Positions 18,241 through 28,143 of a stretch of 64,000 nt of DNA are shown here, piece by piece. This DNA is from Roseomonas mucosa (lineage in GTDB: Bacteria; Pseudomonadota; Alphaproteobacteria; Acetobacterales; Acetobacteraceae), in NCBI GenBank assembly GCA_945878375.1, contig CAMDWG010000009.1, forward strand, positions 104,291-168,290, in the 5' to 3' direction. Position 1 is the first letter of the stretch. Every line of letters begins with the position of its first letter. A program made the position numbers and the translations under genes. The notes beneath the pieces were generated by a model that worked only from the letters and a program-made list of their open reading frames with translations, did no database searches and was not told where the DNA came from.

Positions 18241-20715
18241 TCATCCGCGCAGCACCGCGCCGGTGGCCTTGGTCACGGCGGCCACGATCTTCTGCGCCGC
18301 GGCCTCGATCTCCGCATCCGTCAGCGTCCGTTCGCGCGGCTGCAGCGTGACCTGGATCGCGAGGCTCACCTTGCCCTCCGGAACCTTCTCGCCGGCGTAG
18401 CGGTCGAACAGCACGGCATCGGTGATCAGCGCCTTGTCGGCGCCCCTCGCGGCGCGCAGCAGCGCCTCCGCGCCGACGCCCGCATCCACCAGGAAGGCGA
18501 AGTCTCGGCGCAGCGGCTGGAATTGGGGCAGGTCGGGCGCGCCCTTCTTGCGCTTCTTAGGCTCCGCGACGGCATCGAGGAACACCTCGAAGGCCACGGC
18601 CGGGCCCTGGATATCCAGCGCGGCACGGATCTGCGGATGCAATTCGCCGAAGGTGCCGAGCACGGTCTTCGGCCCCTGCCGCACCACGCCGGACCGCCCC
18701 GGATGGTAGAAGCCCGGCGCATCGGCCGTGACCTGGAGGGCGGCCATCGGCACGCCGAGCGCGGCCAGCACCGCCAGCATGTCGCCCTTGGCGTCGAGCC
18801 AATCCACCGCGCGCGCCGGCGCCGCCCAGTTCGGCGCCGTCATCCCCGCCCGCACCCCCGCCGCCGTGGCCAGCTGGCTGGTGGGGCCGGAGGTGTCGCG
18901 ATAGGCGCCGCCGATCTCCGCCAGCGCCACATCGCCAAAGCCGCGCGCCGCGTTGCGCGCAGCCGCCATCGCGAGCGACGCAACCGGCGTCGGCCGCATC
19001 TGGTCGAGGTCGGAGGCGATCGGGTTTTCCAGCCGCAAGCTGTCCGGCGTCTCACCGAACAGCGCGGCGGTCCCGCGCGCGAGAAAGCCGTAGGTCACGC
19101 AATCCTGCATCCCGCGCGCGGCCAGCACGCGGCGCGCGAGCGCCGCCCGGGTCTGCTTCGGGCTCAGCGCCGCGCGGGGGACGGGGGAGGCAACCGGTAG
19201 CGACACCGCCGGCACGGCATCGAGTCCGCCGAGGCGCAGCACCTCCTCCACCAGGTCGCATTCCGGCTCCATCGCCGCGCAGCCCTCGGCCGCGATGCGG
19301 GCGCGGTCTGCGGGCAGCGAGGGCGATTGCGCCAGCGGGCCATGGCCCGCGATGTCGTTGCGCCAGGGCGGCACCGCGACGGTGATCGCCTGCTCATCCC
19401 GCGCGACGGTGTGGAGGCCGAGCGCGGCGAGGCGCCGTTCTGCTTCCTCTCGCGGCAGGTCGAGGCCGCCGAGCCCAGCGATGCGCTCGAAGCGCAGCGT
19501 CGCGTTGCGCGCCCAGGCCGGTTCCGCACCGGCGGAGGACACCTCGGACGCCTCGCCGCCGCAGAGATCGAGGATCATCCGCGTTGCGGCGTCCAGCGCC
19601 TTCGGCAGCAGCGCCTGGTCCAGGCCGCGTTCGAAGCGGGACCGTGCATCGGTGCGGACATCATGCCGCCGGCCCGAAAGGGCCACGCGCACGGGATCGA
19701 ACAGCGCGCATTCGATGAAGCATTCGGTGGTGCCCTCGTCGCAGCCCGAATGCTCGCCGCCGATGATGCCGCCCAGCGCCTCGACGCCCTTGGCATCGGC
19801 GATCACGCCATCCTCATCGGTCAGCGCATAGGTCTTGCCGTTCAGCGCGAGCAGTTCCTCGCCGGGGCGTGCCATTCGCATGGACAGCGTGGGGCCGGCG
19901 ACCTTCGCCACATCGAAGACATGCAGCGGGCGGCCGACGGCGAAGGTGAAGAAGTTCGTCACATCCACCAGCGCGTTGATCGGGCGCAGCCCGATGGCCG
20001 TCAGCCGGTCCTGCAGCCATTGCGGCGAAGGCCCGTTCTTCACGCCCCGCACCGCGCGGCCGAGCACCCAGGTGCAGGCGCGCGGATCCTGGATCTGCCA
20101 GGCGAGCGGGGAGGGGTAGGCCGCCGCGACCGGCGCCATGTCCCACGGCTTCAGCGTGCCAAGGCCCGCGGCGGCCAGATCGCGCGCGATGCCGCGGACC
20201 GAGAGCGCGTCGCCGCGGTTCGGCGTCACCTTGATCTCGATGATCGGATCATCGAGGCCGGCGTAATCCACATAGCGTGCGCCAACGGGCGCATCGGCGG
20301 GCAGTTCGACGATGCCATTGTGGTCGTCGCCGAGCCCCATCTCCCGCGACGACAGCATCATCGCTTCGGATTTCACGCCGCGGATCTCGCCGATCTTCAG
20401 CGTGATGCCCGTCCCTGGGATGAAGGCGCCCGGCACCGCCGCGACGCCGACCAGCCCCGTGCGCGCATTCGGCGCGCCGCAGACCACCGAGTATTCGCGC
20501 GCATCGCCGAGATCGACGCGGAGCGCGCGAAGGCGATCGGCGTTCGGGTGCTGCACCGCCTCGATCACACGGGCGACGCGGAAGGAAGCGAGTGTGGCCG
20601 CGCGGTCTTCCACGCCTTCCACCTCGATGCCGATGGCGGAGAGGGTGGTCGTGATCTGATCGAGCGAAGCCTGCGTATCCAGGTGCTCGCGGAGCCAGGA
20701 GAGGGTGAACTTCAT
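18241..20715 (-). CDS. pheT: Phenylalanyl-tRNA synthetase beta subunit
   Basis: The 824-residue product forms the alpha2-beta2 enzyme with PheS. The N-terminal tRNA-binding OB domain (HPNADRLRALRVDLGD...VVCGAPN) is at about 50-85. B3/B4 editing and B5 domains follow, and a ferredoxin-fold anticodon domain forms the C-terminus (FQPLRRDFAFLVDAGV). The ATG at 20715 is preceded on the coding strand by six A residues and no Shine-Dalgarno sequence. The 149-bp gap from pheS holds a hairpin-array repeat, unusual for an operon that is normally tightly spaced. Confidence 0.96.
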   Translation of the reverse strand: MKFTLSWLREHLDTQASLDQITTTLSAIGIEVEGVEDRAATLASFRVARVIEAVQHPNADRLRALRVDLGDAREYSVVCGAPNARTGLVGVAAVPGAFIPGTGITLKIGEIRGVKSEAMMLSSREMGLGDDHNGIVELPADAPVGARYVDYAGLDDPIIEIKVTPNRGDALSVRGIARDLAAAGLGTLKPWDMAPVAAAYPSPLAWQIQDPRACTWVLGRAVRGVKNGPSPQWLQDRLTAIGLRPINALVDVTNFFTFAVGRPLHVFDVAKVAGPTLSMRMARPGEELLALNGKTYALTDEDGVIADAKGVEALGGIIGGEHSGCDEGTTECFIECALFDPVRVALSGRRHDVRTDARSRFERGLDQALLPKALDAATRMILDLCGGEASEVSSAGAEPAWARNATLRFERIAGLGGLDLPREEAERRLAALGLHTVARDEQAITVAVPPWRNDIAGHGPLAQSPSLPADRARIAAEGCAAMEPECDLVEEVLRLGGLDAVPAVSLPVASPVPRAALSPKQTRAALARRVLAARGMQDCVTYGFLARGTAALFGETPDSLRLENPIASDLDQMRPTPVASLAMAAARNAARGFGDVALAEIGGAYRDTSGPTSQLATAAGVRAGMTAPNWAAPARAVDWLDAKGDMLAVLAALGVPMAALQVTADAPGFYHPGRSGVVRQGPKTVLGTFGELHPQIRAALDIQGPAVAFEVFLDAVAEPKKRKKGAPDLPQFQPLRRDFAFLVDAGVGAEALLRAARGADKALITDAVLFDRYAGEKVPEGKVSLAIQVTLQPRERTLTDAEIEAAAQKIVAAVTKATGAVLRG

Positions 20716-20723
20716 TTTTTTAT

Positions 20724-20826
20724 GCCCTCAAACGCTGGGCGGCCGCATCCGCGGCCTTGGCTTCGCCGCGCCGCTGTCGCGCCAGCGGCGAAGTCGGTTG
20801 GGCGGCGGCGGCCGCGTTGCGGCCGC
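20724..20826 (+). repeat. Hairpin-array intergenic repeat, copy B (pheS/pheT)
   Basis: The head GCCCTCAAACGCTGGGCG is at 20724-20741, followed by hairpin 20741-20756 (6-bp stem, ATCC loop), the box TTGGCTTCGCCGC (20757-20769), hairpin 20769-20790 (7 bp; a competing stem CTTCGCC/GGCGAAG spans 20761-20793) and hairpin 20808-20826 (8 bp, GTT loop). It lies within the pheS-pheT transcript in antisense orientation. Confidence 0.85.
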
Positions 20827-20864
20827 ATCCTCGCAGGCCGGTGCCGATATGTGCGAAGTGCATG

Positions 20865-21950
20865 CTAGATGCCCTCATGCAGCGAAGCCGGCGCCAGCGG
20901 ATCGGCGGCGTAATGCTTCAACCAGCGCAGGTCGCTTTCGTAGAAGGGGCGCAAATCCGGCATGCCGTGCTTCAGCATGGTGATGCGCTCGATCCCCATG
21001 CCGAAGGCGAAACCCTGCCACTCGCGCGGGTCGAGGCCGCAATTGGCCAACACCTTCGGATGCACCATGCCGCTGCCCAGGATCTCCAGCCAGTCGCCGC
21101 CGCCGCCCAATTCGCCGGTCTTCCGGTTCCAGCCGATATCCACTTCCATCGAAGGCTCTGTGAAGGGGAAGTAGGACGACCGGAAGCGGACCGGCAGGTC
21201 GGAGATGCCGAAGAAGGCGCGCAGGAAATCCACCAGGCAGCCCTTGAGGTGACCCAGCGTGATCCCGCGGTCGATCACCAGCCCCTCCACCTGGTGGAAC
21301 ATCGGGCTGTGCGTCGCGTCATGATCGGCGCGATAGGTGCGGCCCGGCGCGATGATGCGGATCGGCGGCGGCTCGCCCAGCATGGTCCGGATCTGCAGCG
21401 GCGAGGTCTGGGTGCGGAGCACGCGGCGATGCCCGGCCTCATCGGTGCCGGGCATGTAGAAGGTGTCGTGGTCCTGCCGCGCCGGGTGGTGGTCCGGAAT
21501 ATTGAGCGCGCCGAAATTGTGCCAGTCGCTCTCGATATCCGGCCCGTCCACCACGCGAAAACCCATGGCGCCGAAGATCGCGGTCAGTTCCTCGATGGTG
21601 CGGCTGATCGGGTGGATGCCGCCGTCGGCCGCGGTGCCGGGCGCGAAGGGGCGGGGGGGGAGGGAGACGTCCACGCGCTCCGCCTTCAGCTTCGCGTCCA
21701 GCGCGGCGGCTTCCAGCACGCTGCGCCGCGCATCCAGCAGCGCCTCGATCTCGGTCTTGAGGCGGTTCAGCGCCGCGCCGCGTTCCTTCCGCGCTTCGGG
21801 CGCGACGGCGCCGAGGCCCTTCAGCAACCCGGACAGGCTGCCCGACTTGCCGAGCACGCCGACGCGCACCGCGTCCAGCGCGCGAAGGTCGTCCGCCGCG
21901 GTCAGCGCGGCTTCGGTCTCGGCGCGCAGTGTCGCCAGATCGTCTGACAT
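20865..21950 (-). CDS. pheS: Phenylalanyl-tRNA synthetase alpha subunit
   Basis: The 361-residue catalytic subunit has an N-terminal coiled coil (residues 1-90). Class II motif 2 is in TYRADHDATHSPMFHQVEGLV, the phenylalanine-pocket segment is FRSSYFPFTEPSMEVD, and motif 3 ends in GFAFGMGIERI. It is downstream of rplT with a terminator-like hairpin in the 83-bp gap, and upstream of pheT. Confidence 0.97.
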   Translation of the reverse strand: MSDDLATLRAETEAALTAADDLRALDAVRVGVLGKSGSLSGLLKGLGAVAPEARKERGAALNRLKTEIEALLDARRSVLEAAALDAKLKAERVDVSLPPRPFAPGTAADGGIHPISRTIEELTAIFGAMGFRVVDGPDIESDWHNFGALNIPDHHPARQDHDTFYMPGTDEAGHRRVLRTQTSPLQIRTMLGEPPPIRIIAPGRTYRADHDATHSPMFHQVEGLVIDRGITLGHLKGCLVDFLRAFFGISDLPVRFRSSYFPFTEPSMEVDIGWNRKTGELGGGGDWLEILGSGMVHPKVLANCGLDPREWQGFAFGMGIERITMLKHGMPDLRPFYESDLRWLKHYAADPLAPASLHEGI

Positions 21951-21963
21951 CGTCGGCTCCGGA

Positions 21964-21998
21964 TAAACAAAGGGCCGCCCCCTGGCGGGAGCGGCCCT
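21964..21998 (-). terminator. Terminator or attenuator between rplT and pheS
   Basis: On the minus strand an 8-bp stem AGGGCCGC/GCGGCCCT (21998-21971) is followed by TTTGTTT. It would end the rpmI-rplT transcript or modulate read-through into pheS. No Phe-rich leader peptide like PheM is visible in the gap. Confidence 0.7.
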
Positions 21999-22033
21999 CT
22001 TGTCTTCGATAAACCCTATCCCCGGAAGGGGAA

Positions 22034-22399
22034 TCAGGCCTGCGCGGGGAGGGCGCCCTTCGCCTTTTCGACGATGGCGGCAAAGCCCGCCATGTCCTCA
22101 TAGGCGATGGCGGCGAGAACCTTGCGGTCCATCTCCACCCCGGCGGCCTTCAGCCCCGCGATGAAGCGGGAATAGGTCAGCCCATGCTCGCGCACGGCGG
22201 CATTGATGCGCTGGATCCAGAGGCCCCGGAACTCGCGCTTCTTGTTGCGGCGGTCGCGATAGGCGTACTGGAGCGCCTTCTCGACCCGCTCAAGGGCGGG
22301 GCGGTAGGCGGTGGACGACCGGCCGACATAGCCCTTGGCGAGCTTGAGGACCTTCTTGTGACGGGCGTGCTTGGTTACGCCCCGCTTGACGCGTGCCAT
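22034..22399 (-). CDS. rplT: Ribosomal protein bL20
   Basis: The 121-residue product starts [20 protein letters not shown], with the basic N-terminal extension and the globular part ([19 protein letters not shown]) expected for L20. It binds 23S rRNA early in 50S assembly. It is 17 bp behind rpmI in the usual pair; infC is not adjacent here. Confidence 0.98.
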   Translation of the reverse strand: MARVKRGVTKHARHKKVLKLAKGYVGRSSTAYRPALERVEKALQYAYRDRRNKKREFRGLWIQRINAAVREHGLTYSRFIAGLKAAGVEMDRKVLAAIAYEDMAGFAAIVEKAKGALPAQA

Positions 22400-22416
22400 C
22401 TGTCAGACCCTTCCGC

Positions 22417-22623
22417 TCAGCGACCAAGCCCGTAGGGCAGCCACTGCTTCACCGTGTCGCCGTCCTGCTTGTCCATGACCATCATGCCGCGGTTCTGGCG
22501 CTTCATGGTGGTGGTCTTGGCGGTCAGGCAGTGACGCTTGTTGCCGGCGCCAGCCTTGACCTTCCCGGTCGCGGTGAGTCGGAAGCGCTTCTTCACGCTC
22601 GACTTCGTCTTCATCTTGGACAT
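22417..22623 (-). CDS. rpmI: Ribosomal protein bL35
   Basis: The 68-residue basic product reads [20 protein letters not shown] and ends QWLPYGLGR. The start at 22623 follows a GAGGAGGG-type ribosome binding site. It is the first gene of the rpmI-rplT pair; the promoter is presumably within the 170 bp after the ATP-grasp gene. Confidence 0.97.
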   Translation of the reverse strand: MSKMKTKSSVKKRFRLTATGKVKAGAGNKRHCLTAKTTTMKRQNRGMMVMDKQDGDTVKQWLPYGLGR

Positions 22624-22794
22624 TTGGCCCTCCTCGGGGTGAAGCGTCCCTCCTTGCGCCCTGCCGGGGCAGGGGCCGCACGATGCGGCGGGGAAGCGGG
22701 CCGGCCGGGCATGTCCAGGAGGCCACGGCGCGGGGAGCGGGTGTCTAATCCGCCCCCGCCCCCGATGCAACCCTGGCCCTTCGGCCCTTCCCCC

Positions 22795-23763
22795 TCAGGC
22801 CGCCTTGGGCAGCCGGCGGCGGAGCAGTTCCGACAGATGGGCGGCGATGGCCCCCATGCCGGTCCGCGCGCCCTCTCGGCCCGCCTTCCGCTCGGCGTCT
22901 GCATTGTAGTTGGTGTTGGTGTTCACGTCATAGGCGAAGGTCCGGCCTTCGCGGTCGGTGATGAACTCGATCGCCCCCACCCCGATGCCGTTCGCGGTCA
23001 GGAAGGCTTCCATCCGGTGCAGCAGCGGATGGGCGAAGCCTTCGACGATGCGGAACTTCTCCCCGGGCGCGACCGCCGGGCAGACCGCGCCTTCCCCCAC
23101 CTGGCAGGCATCCGCCGGGCAGAGCTCGAAGCCCTCCGAGGTGTCCACCCGCACGGCATAGAGGAACCGGCCGCCGATGAACTCGGCCCGGGTGATGAAG
23201 GGCTCCGGCGCCTCGATGTAGCGCTGCACCAGCCAGATACCGTCGCGGGGATGGGCGAAGGGGTCGGGATCGGCGGCGATCAGCGCCAGCGCTTCCGTGA
23301 GCCCTGCCTCGCTGCGGACCAGCCGCACGCCCAGCCCCTTGCCCGCCCGGTTGTGCTTGAGGATGACCGGGAAGCCGAGCCGCGCGGCCGCTTCCGCGAT
23401 CTGGCTGGTGCCGACCACCGCGATGGTGTCGGGCGTCGGGATGCCATGCGCGGCCAGCGCCTGGTACTGCGCGACCTTCGACAGCTCCAGCTGCAGCGCA
23501 CGGCGGCCATTCACCACCGTCCTTCCATGCCGTTCCAGCCATTCGATGACGGCGCCGGCATATTCCGGCGCGTAGGTGTGGCCGCGGGTGTGAGAGGACG
23601 CGCTCATCCGGTTGTAGAACACGCCCTCCGGCGGCGGGCGGGTCAGGTCGATCAGCCCGGTGTCGAGGAACCATTCCTGGAAGGGCGTGCCGAGGCCGGC
23701 GAAGGCGGCGCGCAGCGGCACGACCCAGGCGTCGTTCTCGTGGATGACATGGACCTGCGACAT
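22795..23763 (-). CDS. RimK-like ATP-grasp ligase, substrate unknown
   Basis: The product of about 322 residues has an ATP-grasp core: [25 protein letters not shown], the nucleotide lysine strand [18 protein letters not shown] and the metal-binding end [12 protein letters not shown]. RimK-like enzymes join amino acids (often glutamate) to proteins or small molecules. The substrate is not readable from the sequence. The start at 23763 has GGAG upstream; an earlier in-frame ATG at 23820 has a non-conserved lead. It is divergent from dapF across a 202-bp gap. Confidence 0.82.
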   Translation of the reverse strand: MSQVHVIHENDAWVVPLRAAFAGLGTPFQEWFLDTGLIDLTRPPPEGVFYNRMSASSHTRGHTYAPEYAGAVIEWLERHGRTVVNGRRALQLELSKVAQYQALAAHGIPTPDTIAVVGTSQIAEAAARLGFPVILKHNRAGKGLGVRLVRSEAGLTEALALIAADPDPFAHPRDGIWLVQRYIEAPEPFITRAEFIGGRFLYAVRVDTSEGFELCPADACQVGEGAVCPAVAPGEKFRIVEGFAHPLLHRMEAFLTANGIGVGAIEFITDREGRTFAYDVNTNTNYNADAERKAGREGARTGMGAIAAHLSELLRRRLPKAA

Positions 23764-23965
23764 CGGGGGCTCCGGACGATACTTGTCCCGGAAAGAGGCG
23801 AGTTTTCTTCTTTCCCGCAAGATGCCCAGGAAAAAAGCGAAAAATCACTCCGTGTGGCGCGCCCGAAGGGTGTCGCGTTCCCCGCCCGGCCTCGGCCGGG
23901 GGCTTCCCTGCTCCGCCGCGCCGAGGGTTCCGGCGACGTGGCCCGCGGCCTATATCCGGTCGGTG

Positions 23966-24802
23966 ATGGTTCCCTTCCGCAAGATGCACGGCCTGGGCAA
24001 CGACTTCGTCGTGCTGGATGCCCGCGCCGCGCCCCTGGCCGTGACCCCTGCCGCCGCGCGCGGCATCGGCAATCGCTACACCGGCGTCGGCTTCGACCAG
24101 TTGATCGTCATGGAGCCCCCGCCGCCGGGCGCCGATGTCTTCATGCGGATCCTGAACCCGGACGGGTCGGAGGCCGGTGCCTGCGGCAATGCCACGCGCT
24201 GCATCGCGAGCCTGGTCGCCGATGAGGCCCGCAAGGATCGCGTCGTCATCCGCACCATCGCCGGCGAATTGCCGGTGGAGCGCCTGCCAGCCAAAGGGGG
24301 CCAGGATCTCTGGCGCGCCGATATGGGCCCCGCCCGCCTGTCCTGGCGCGACGTGCCCCTGGCGCGGGAGGTCGATACGCTGCACCTGCCACTCGCCCTC
24401 GGTCCCGTCTCGGACCCGGCGGCGTGTTCGATGGGCAACCCCCACGCGACCTTCTTCGTCGAGGACCTCGCCGCCATCCCGGTGGCGGAAATCGGCCCGG
24501 TCCTGGAACGCGACCCGATCTTCCCCGACCGCGCCAATATCGGCTTCGCCCAGATCCTGGCCCCGGACCGCATCCGGCTGGTGATGTGGGAACGTGGCGC
24601 GGGCATGACGCTGGCCTGCGGGTCCGGCGCCTGCGCCACCATCGTCAACGCGGCAAGGCGCGGGCTGACAGGGCGGCGCGCGACGGTCGAACTGCCCGGC
24701 GGGCCGCTCGAGATGGAATGGCGCGCAGATGGCCATGTGCTGATGACCGGCCCGGTCGCCACCGCCTTCACCGGCGCGCTGGACCTCGCCCGCTACTCAT
24801 GA
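23966..24802 (+). CDS. dapF: Diaminopimelate epimerase
   Basis: The 278-residue enzyme converts LL- to meso-diaminopimelate for lysine and peptidoglycan. Both catalytic cysteine motifs are present: GACGNATRC in the N-half and ACGSGACA in the C-half. The start at 23966 gives [14 protein letters not shown], the usual N-terminus. Its stop overlaps the mtaB start (ATGA), beginning a dapF-mtaB-ftsY operon found in many alphaproteobacteria. Confidence 0.97.
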   Translation: MVPFRKMHGLGNDFVVLDARAAPLAVTPAAARGIGNRYTGVGFDQLIVMEPPPPGADVFMRILNPDGSEAGACGNATRCIASLVADEARKDRVVIRTIAGELPVERLPAKGGQDLWRADMGPARLSWRDVPLAREVDTLHLPLALGPVSDPAACSMGNPHATFFVEDLAAIPVAEIGPVLERDPIFPDRANIGFAQILAPDRIRLVMWERGAGMTLACGSGACATIVNAARRGLTGRRATVELPGGPLEMEWRADGHVLMTGPVATAFTGALDLARYS

Positions 24803-26040
24803 CGCCCGAGGTGCTGACCTTCGGCTGCCGGCTGAATGCCAGCGAGTCCGCGGCGATGCGCGAACTCGCCGCACAAGCCGGGCAGGGGGATGTGCTGATC
24901 GTCAACACCTGCGCCGTCACCGCGGAAGCGGAGGCGCAGGCCCGCCAGGCGATCCGCAAGGCCGCGCGGGACAAGCCGGCCCAGCGCATCATCGTCACCG
25001 GCTGCGCCGCGCAGATCGCGGCCGGCACCTGGGCCAACCTGCCCGGCGTCGCGCGCGTGATCGGCAATGCGGACAAGCTGAGCCCCGCGACCTGGGCGGC
25101 GCTCGACACGCCCGCGCCGGTGTCCGACATCATGGCGGCGAGCGCCCCCCCCGCGCGGATGGTCACGGAATTCTCCGGCCGCGCGCGGGCCTTCGTGCAG
25201 GTGCAGCAGGGCTGCGACCATCGCTGCACCTTCTGCGTGATCCCCTATGGCCGCGGCCCGTCCCGCTCCGTCCCCGTCGGCGCGGTGGTGGACCAGGTGC
25301 GGGCGCTGGTCGCGAGCGGCTACCGGGAGGTGGTGCTGACGGGCGTGGACATCACCAGCTACGGCGCCGACCTGCCCGGCCGGCCGAGCCTCGGCCAGCT
25401 CGTGCGGCGCCTGCTGGCGCTGGTGCCGGATCTGCCCCGGTTGCGGCTGACCTCCCTCGACCCGGTCGAGATGGATGACGACCTCTGGCGCCTGCTGGCG
25501 GAGGAAGCGCGGCTGATGCCGCATCTGCACTTGTCGCTGCAGCACGGGGCCGACCTGATCCTGAAGCGGATGAAGCGGCGGCACCTGCGTGCGGATGCGG
25601 TAGCGCTGTGCGACCGCGCGCGGCGTCTGCGCCCCGACATCGCCTTCGGCGCCGATCTCATCGCCGGCTTCCCGACCGAGACGGAAGACGATGCGGCCGC
25701 GACGCTTGATCTCGTCGAGGCCTGCGACCTGACCTTCCTGCACGTCTTCCCCTATTCCGAACGCCCCGGCACCCCCGCCGCCCGCATGCCGCAACTGCCC
25801 GTGCCGCTCCGGCGCGAGCGTGCGGCGCGGCTGCGGGAGGCCGGGCGCCGCGCGGCGCGCCGCTTCTACGAAGGCCGGATCGGCCAGGTGGAACAGGTGC
25901 TGCTGGAACGCCCGGACCGTGGCCACAGCGCCCAGTTCGCGCCGGTGCGGTTGCGCGGCGCGGTGGGCAACCGGGGCGCGCTGCAGGCGCTGCGGGCGGT
26001 GGCGTGCGATGATGATGGCCTGATCGCGGAGGTTGCCTGA
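24799..26040 (+). CDS. mtaB: MtaB-like tRNA t6A37 methylthiotransferase
   Basis: The 413-residue radical SAM protein has three N-terminal cysteines for the second iron-sulfur cluster (TFGCRLN, VNTCAVT, VTGCAAQ) and the radical SAM triad CDHRCTFC near residue 140. It converts t6A37 to ms2t6A37 in tRNA-Lys. The C-terminal TRAM-like part is short. It overlaps dapF by 4 bp and lies 3 bp before ftsY. Confidence 0.93.
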   Translation: MTPEVLTFGCRLNASESAAMRELAAQAGQGDVLIVNTCAVTAEAEAQARQAIRKAARDKPAQRIIVTGCAAQIAAGTWANLPGVARVIGNADKLSPATWAALDTPAPVSDIMAASAPPARMVTEFSGRARAFVQVQQGCDHRCTFCVIPYGRGPSRSVPVGAVVDQVRALVASGYREVVLTGVDITSYGADLPGRPSLGQLVRRLLALVPDLPRLRLTSLDPVEMDDDLWRLLAEEARLMPHLHLSLQHGADLILKRMKRRHLRADAVALCDRARRLRPDIAFGADLIAGFPTETEDDAAATLDLVEACDLTFLHVFPYSERPGTPAARMPQLPVPLRRERAARLREAGRRAARRFYEGRIGQVEQVLLERPDRGHSAQFAPVRLRGAVGNRGALQALRAVACDDDGLIAEVA

Positions 26041-26043
26041 CCC

Positions 26044-27216
26044 ATGGCACTCAAGGGTTTCTGGGATCGCCTCCGCGGCCGCGAGACACCAGCCGAAGCG
26101 TTGCCACCGGCCGAGGCGCCGGCCGAGCCGCAGCCCCCGGCCCCGCCGCCCGCGGCGCCGGAGCCCGAGGCTGCGCCACCGCGGGCTGAAGCTCCCGCCG
26201 CGCCTGAGGCACCGCCCCCCGCCCTGCCAGAGCCCACCCCGGTCGCCGAGCCGGTGCCCGCGCCCGAACCGGAACAGGAGCCGGAGCCCGAACAGAAGGG
26301 CGGCTGGTTCGCGCGCCTCAAGGCCGGGCTGTCGCGCTCCACTGCCCGGCTGACGGACGCCATCACCACCGTCTTCCGCAAGCGCCGCCTGGATGAGGAG
26401 GCGCTGGAGGAGTTGGAGGAGACGCTGATCGCCGCCGATCTCGGCCTGCCCGCCGCGCGCCGCATCGTGGACGGCTTCCGCAAGACCCGCTTCGGCAAGG
26501 AAGTGACGGATGAGGAGGTGAAGGCCGCACTCGCCGATGCCATCGCGGAGATCCTCGCCCCCGTCGCGCAGCCCCTGGCGATCGAGCCAGGCCGCGCGCC
26601 GCATGTGGTGCTGGTGGTCGGCGTGAACGGCACCGGCAAGACGACGACCATCGCCAAGCTCGGCCAGCAATATCGCCGCCAGGGGCTGAAGGTCATGTTC
26701 GCCGCCGGTGACACCTTCCGCGCCGCCGCCGTCGAGCAATTGCAGATCTGGGGCGAGCGCACCGGCTGCCCCGTCGTCGCCCCCGCGAAGATGGGCGCGG
26801 ATGCGGCGGGCCTCGCGCATGACGCGCTGGCCCGCGCGCGGGCGGAGGGGATGGATGTGCTGCTGGTCGATACCGCCGGCCGCCTGCACAACAAGGCGGC
26901 GCTGATGGAGGAATTGCGGAAGGTCGTCCGCGTCATCCGCCGCCTGGACGAGACGGCGCCGCATTCCGTGCTGCTGACGCTCGATGCCACCACCGGCCAG
27001 AACGCGCTGAGCCAGGTGAAGGTGTTCCGGGAGATGGTGGAGGTCGATGGGCTGGCGGTGACGAAGCTCGACGGCAGCGCCAAGGGCGGCGTGGTGGTCG
27101 CGCTCGCGCAGGAATTCGGCCTGCCGGTGCATTTCGTGGGGGTCGGCGAGAAGGCCGACGACCTCCGCCCCTTCGCTGCGCGCGACTATGCCAGGGGTCT
27201 CGTCGGCCTTGATTGA
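26044..27216 (+). CDS. ftsY: Signal recognition particle receptor FtsY
   Basis: The 390-residue SRP receptor GTPase targets nascent membrane proteins. The N-terminal A domain (1-80) is almost entirely Pro, Ala and Glu. The N domain follows, then the G domain with GVNGTGKTTT near residue 195, DTAGR near 278 and TKLDGSAKGG near 340. It is the last gene of the dapF operon, with a bidirectional hairpin 24 bp behind its stop. Confidence 0.97.
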   Translation: MALKGFWDRLRGRETPAEALPPAEAPAEPQPPAPPPAAPEPEAAPPRAEAPAAPEAPPPALPEPTPVAEPVPAPEPEQEPEPEQKGGWFARLKAGLSRSTARLTDAITTVFRKRRLDEEALEELEETLIAADLGLPAARRIVDGFRKTRFGKEVTDEEVKAALADAIAEILAPVAQPLAIEPGRAPHVVLVVGVNGTGKTTTIAKLGQQYRRQGLKVMFAAGDTFRAAAVEQLQIWGERTGCPVVAPAKMGADAAGLAHDALARARAEGMDVLLVDTAGRLHNKAALMEELRKVVRVIRRLDETAPHSVLLTLDATTGQNALSQVKVFREMVEVDGLAVTKLDGSAKGGVVVALAQEFGLPVHFVGVGEKADDLRPFAARDYARGLVGLD

Positions 27217-27240
27217 TCCTCGGCTGAGACCGCGTAGCCC

Positions 27241-27264
27241 CGCGGCCGGCGATCACCGGCCGCG
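27241..27264. terminator. Hairpin between convergent ftsY and aldolase genes
   Basis: A perfect 9-bp stem CGCGGCCGG and its complement with a 6-nt loop lie within a 60-bp gap. It could terminate both genes; there is no clear T-run. Confidence 0.65.
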
Positions 27265-27276
27265 AGGCGCAAGCGG

Positions 27277-28077
27277 TCAATCCGCGAAGTCGGGTTCTTC
27301 CTTGGCCAGGATCCGCTTCGCGCTATCGAGGAACAGCCGCGCGCTTTCGCGGTCGCCTTCCTGCATCTGGGCATAGGTCTTGGCGGCCATGGCGGGCGGC
27401 ACCGGCTTCAGGGGGCGGCCGGTGGACAGCGCCAGGCGCTGCGCCTCTGCGGCGCGTTCCAGGTAGTACAGGTCGTCCCAGGCTTCCGCCGCGTTGCGGC
27501 CGCAGACCATCACGCCGTGGTTCCGCATGAAGACGATGTCGGCATCCCCGATGCTGGCGGCGATGCGGTCGCCCTCGGCGGTATCCAGGGCGAGCCCGTT
27601 GTAATCCTCATCCACCACGGTCCGGCCATAGAACTTCAGCGCCGATTGCCCGGCCCAGAGCAGCGGCGGGCCTTCCAGCATCGCCAGCGCCGTCGCGTTC
27701 GGCATGTGGGTGTGGAAGCAGGCCTTGGCGCGCGGCACGTTCTTGTGGACGCGGGCATGGATGAAGAAGGCGGTCGCTTCCGGCACCCCGTCGCCGGCGA
27801 TCACATTGCCCTCGAAGTCGCAGATCAGCAGGCGGGAGGCCGTGACCTCGGAGAAGGCCCAGCCATAGGGGTTCACCAGGAACAGGTCGTCCCGTCCGCC
27901 GGGGCCGGTGGGCACCACCAGGGAGAAGTGGTTGCAGATGCCTTCATGCATGCCGAGCCGGGCAGCCATGCGGAAGCAGGCCGCAAGGTCGATCCGCGCC
28001 TGGCGGACGGCTTCCCCGTCGAGGGCGGAGTTGCGAAGGATGGCGGGCGCGGTTGCGTTGCCGTGGGCGTGGGCCAT
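27277..28077 (-). CDS. Class II aldolase/adducin-family protein
   Basis: The 266-residue product is of the fuculose-aldolase/RhaD/MtnB type. The first metal site is in CFHTHMPNATAL and the later His in MRNHGVMVCGR; EGICNHFSLVVP at the N-terminus is the usual substrate-side motif. Long versions like this are often decarboxylases or aldolases of unknown substrate. The start at 28077 is conserved-looking. It is divergent from the AhpD-like and amidohydrolase genes, and the 66-bp gap suggests shared regulation. Confidence 0.88.
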   Translation of the reverse strand: MAHAHGNATAPAILRNSALDGEAVRQARIDLAACFRMAARLGMHEGICNHFSLVVPTGPGGRDDLFLVNPYGWAFSEVTASRLLICDFEGNVIAGDGVPEATAFFIHARVHKNVPRAKACFHTHMPNATALAMLEGPPLLWAGQSALKFYGRTVVDEDYNGLALDTAEGDRIAASIGDADIVFMRNHGVMVCGRNAAEAWDDLYYLERAAEAQRLALSTGRPLKPVPPAMAAKTYAQMQEGDRESARLFLDSAKRILAKEEPDFAD

Positions 28078-28143
28078 GGTGTCCTCCCGAAGAGCGTCTG
28101 AATCCATTGCAGCCCGGCGCGCCGCCGGCAAGGAGCGATGACG

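Noticed and set aside
21951..22033. PheM-like leader peptide before pheS
   Set aside because: No short frame with clustered Phe codons is found in this gap.
23790..23815. 7-bp dyad GGAAAGA/TCTTTCC between the ATP-grasp gene and dapF
   Set aside because: Short stem with a 12-nt loop in a purine/pyrimidine-biased stretch; it could arise by chance and has no second copy.
24793..27132. Open frame of 779 codons opposite mtaB and ftsY
   Set aside because: Antisense shadow: repeats of Gly, Arg and His, no domain, and it spans two well-supported genes.
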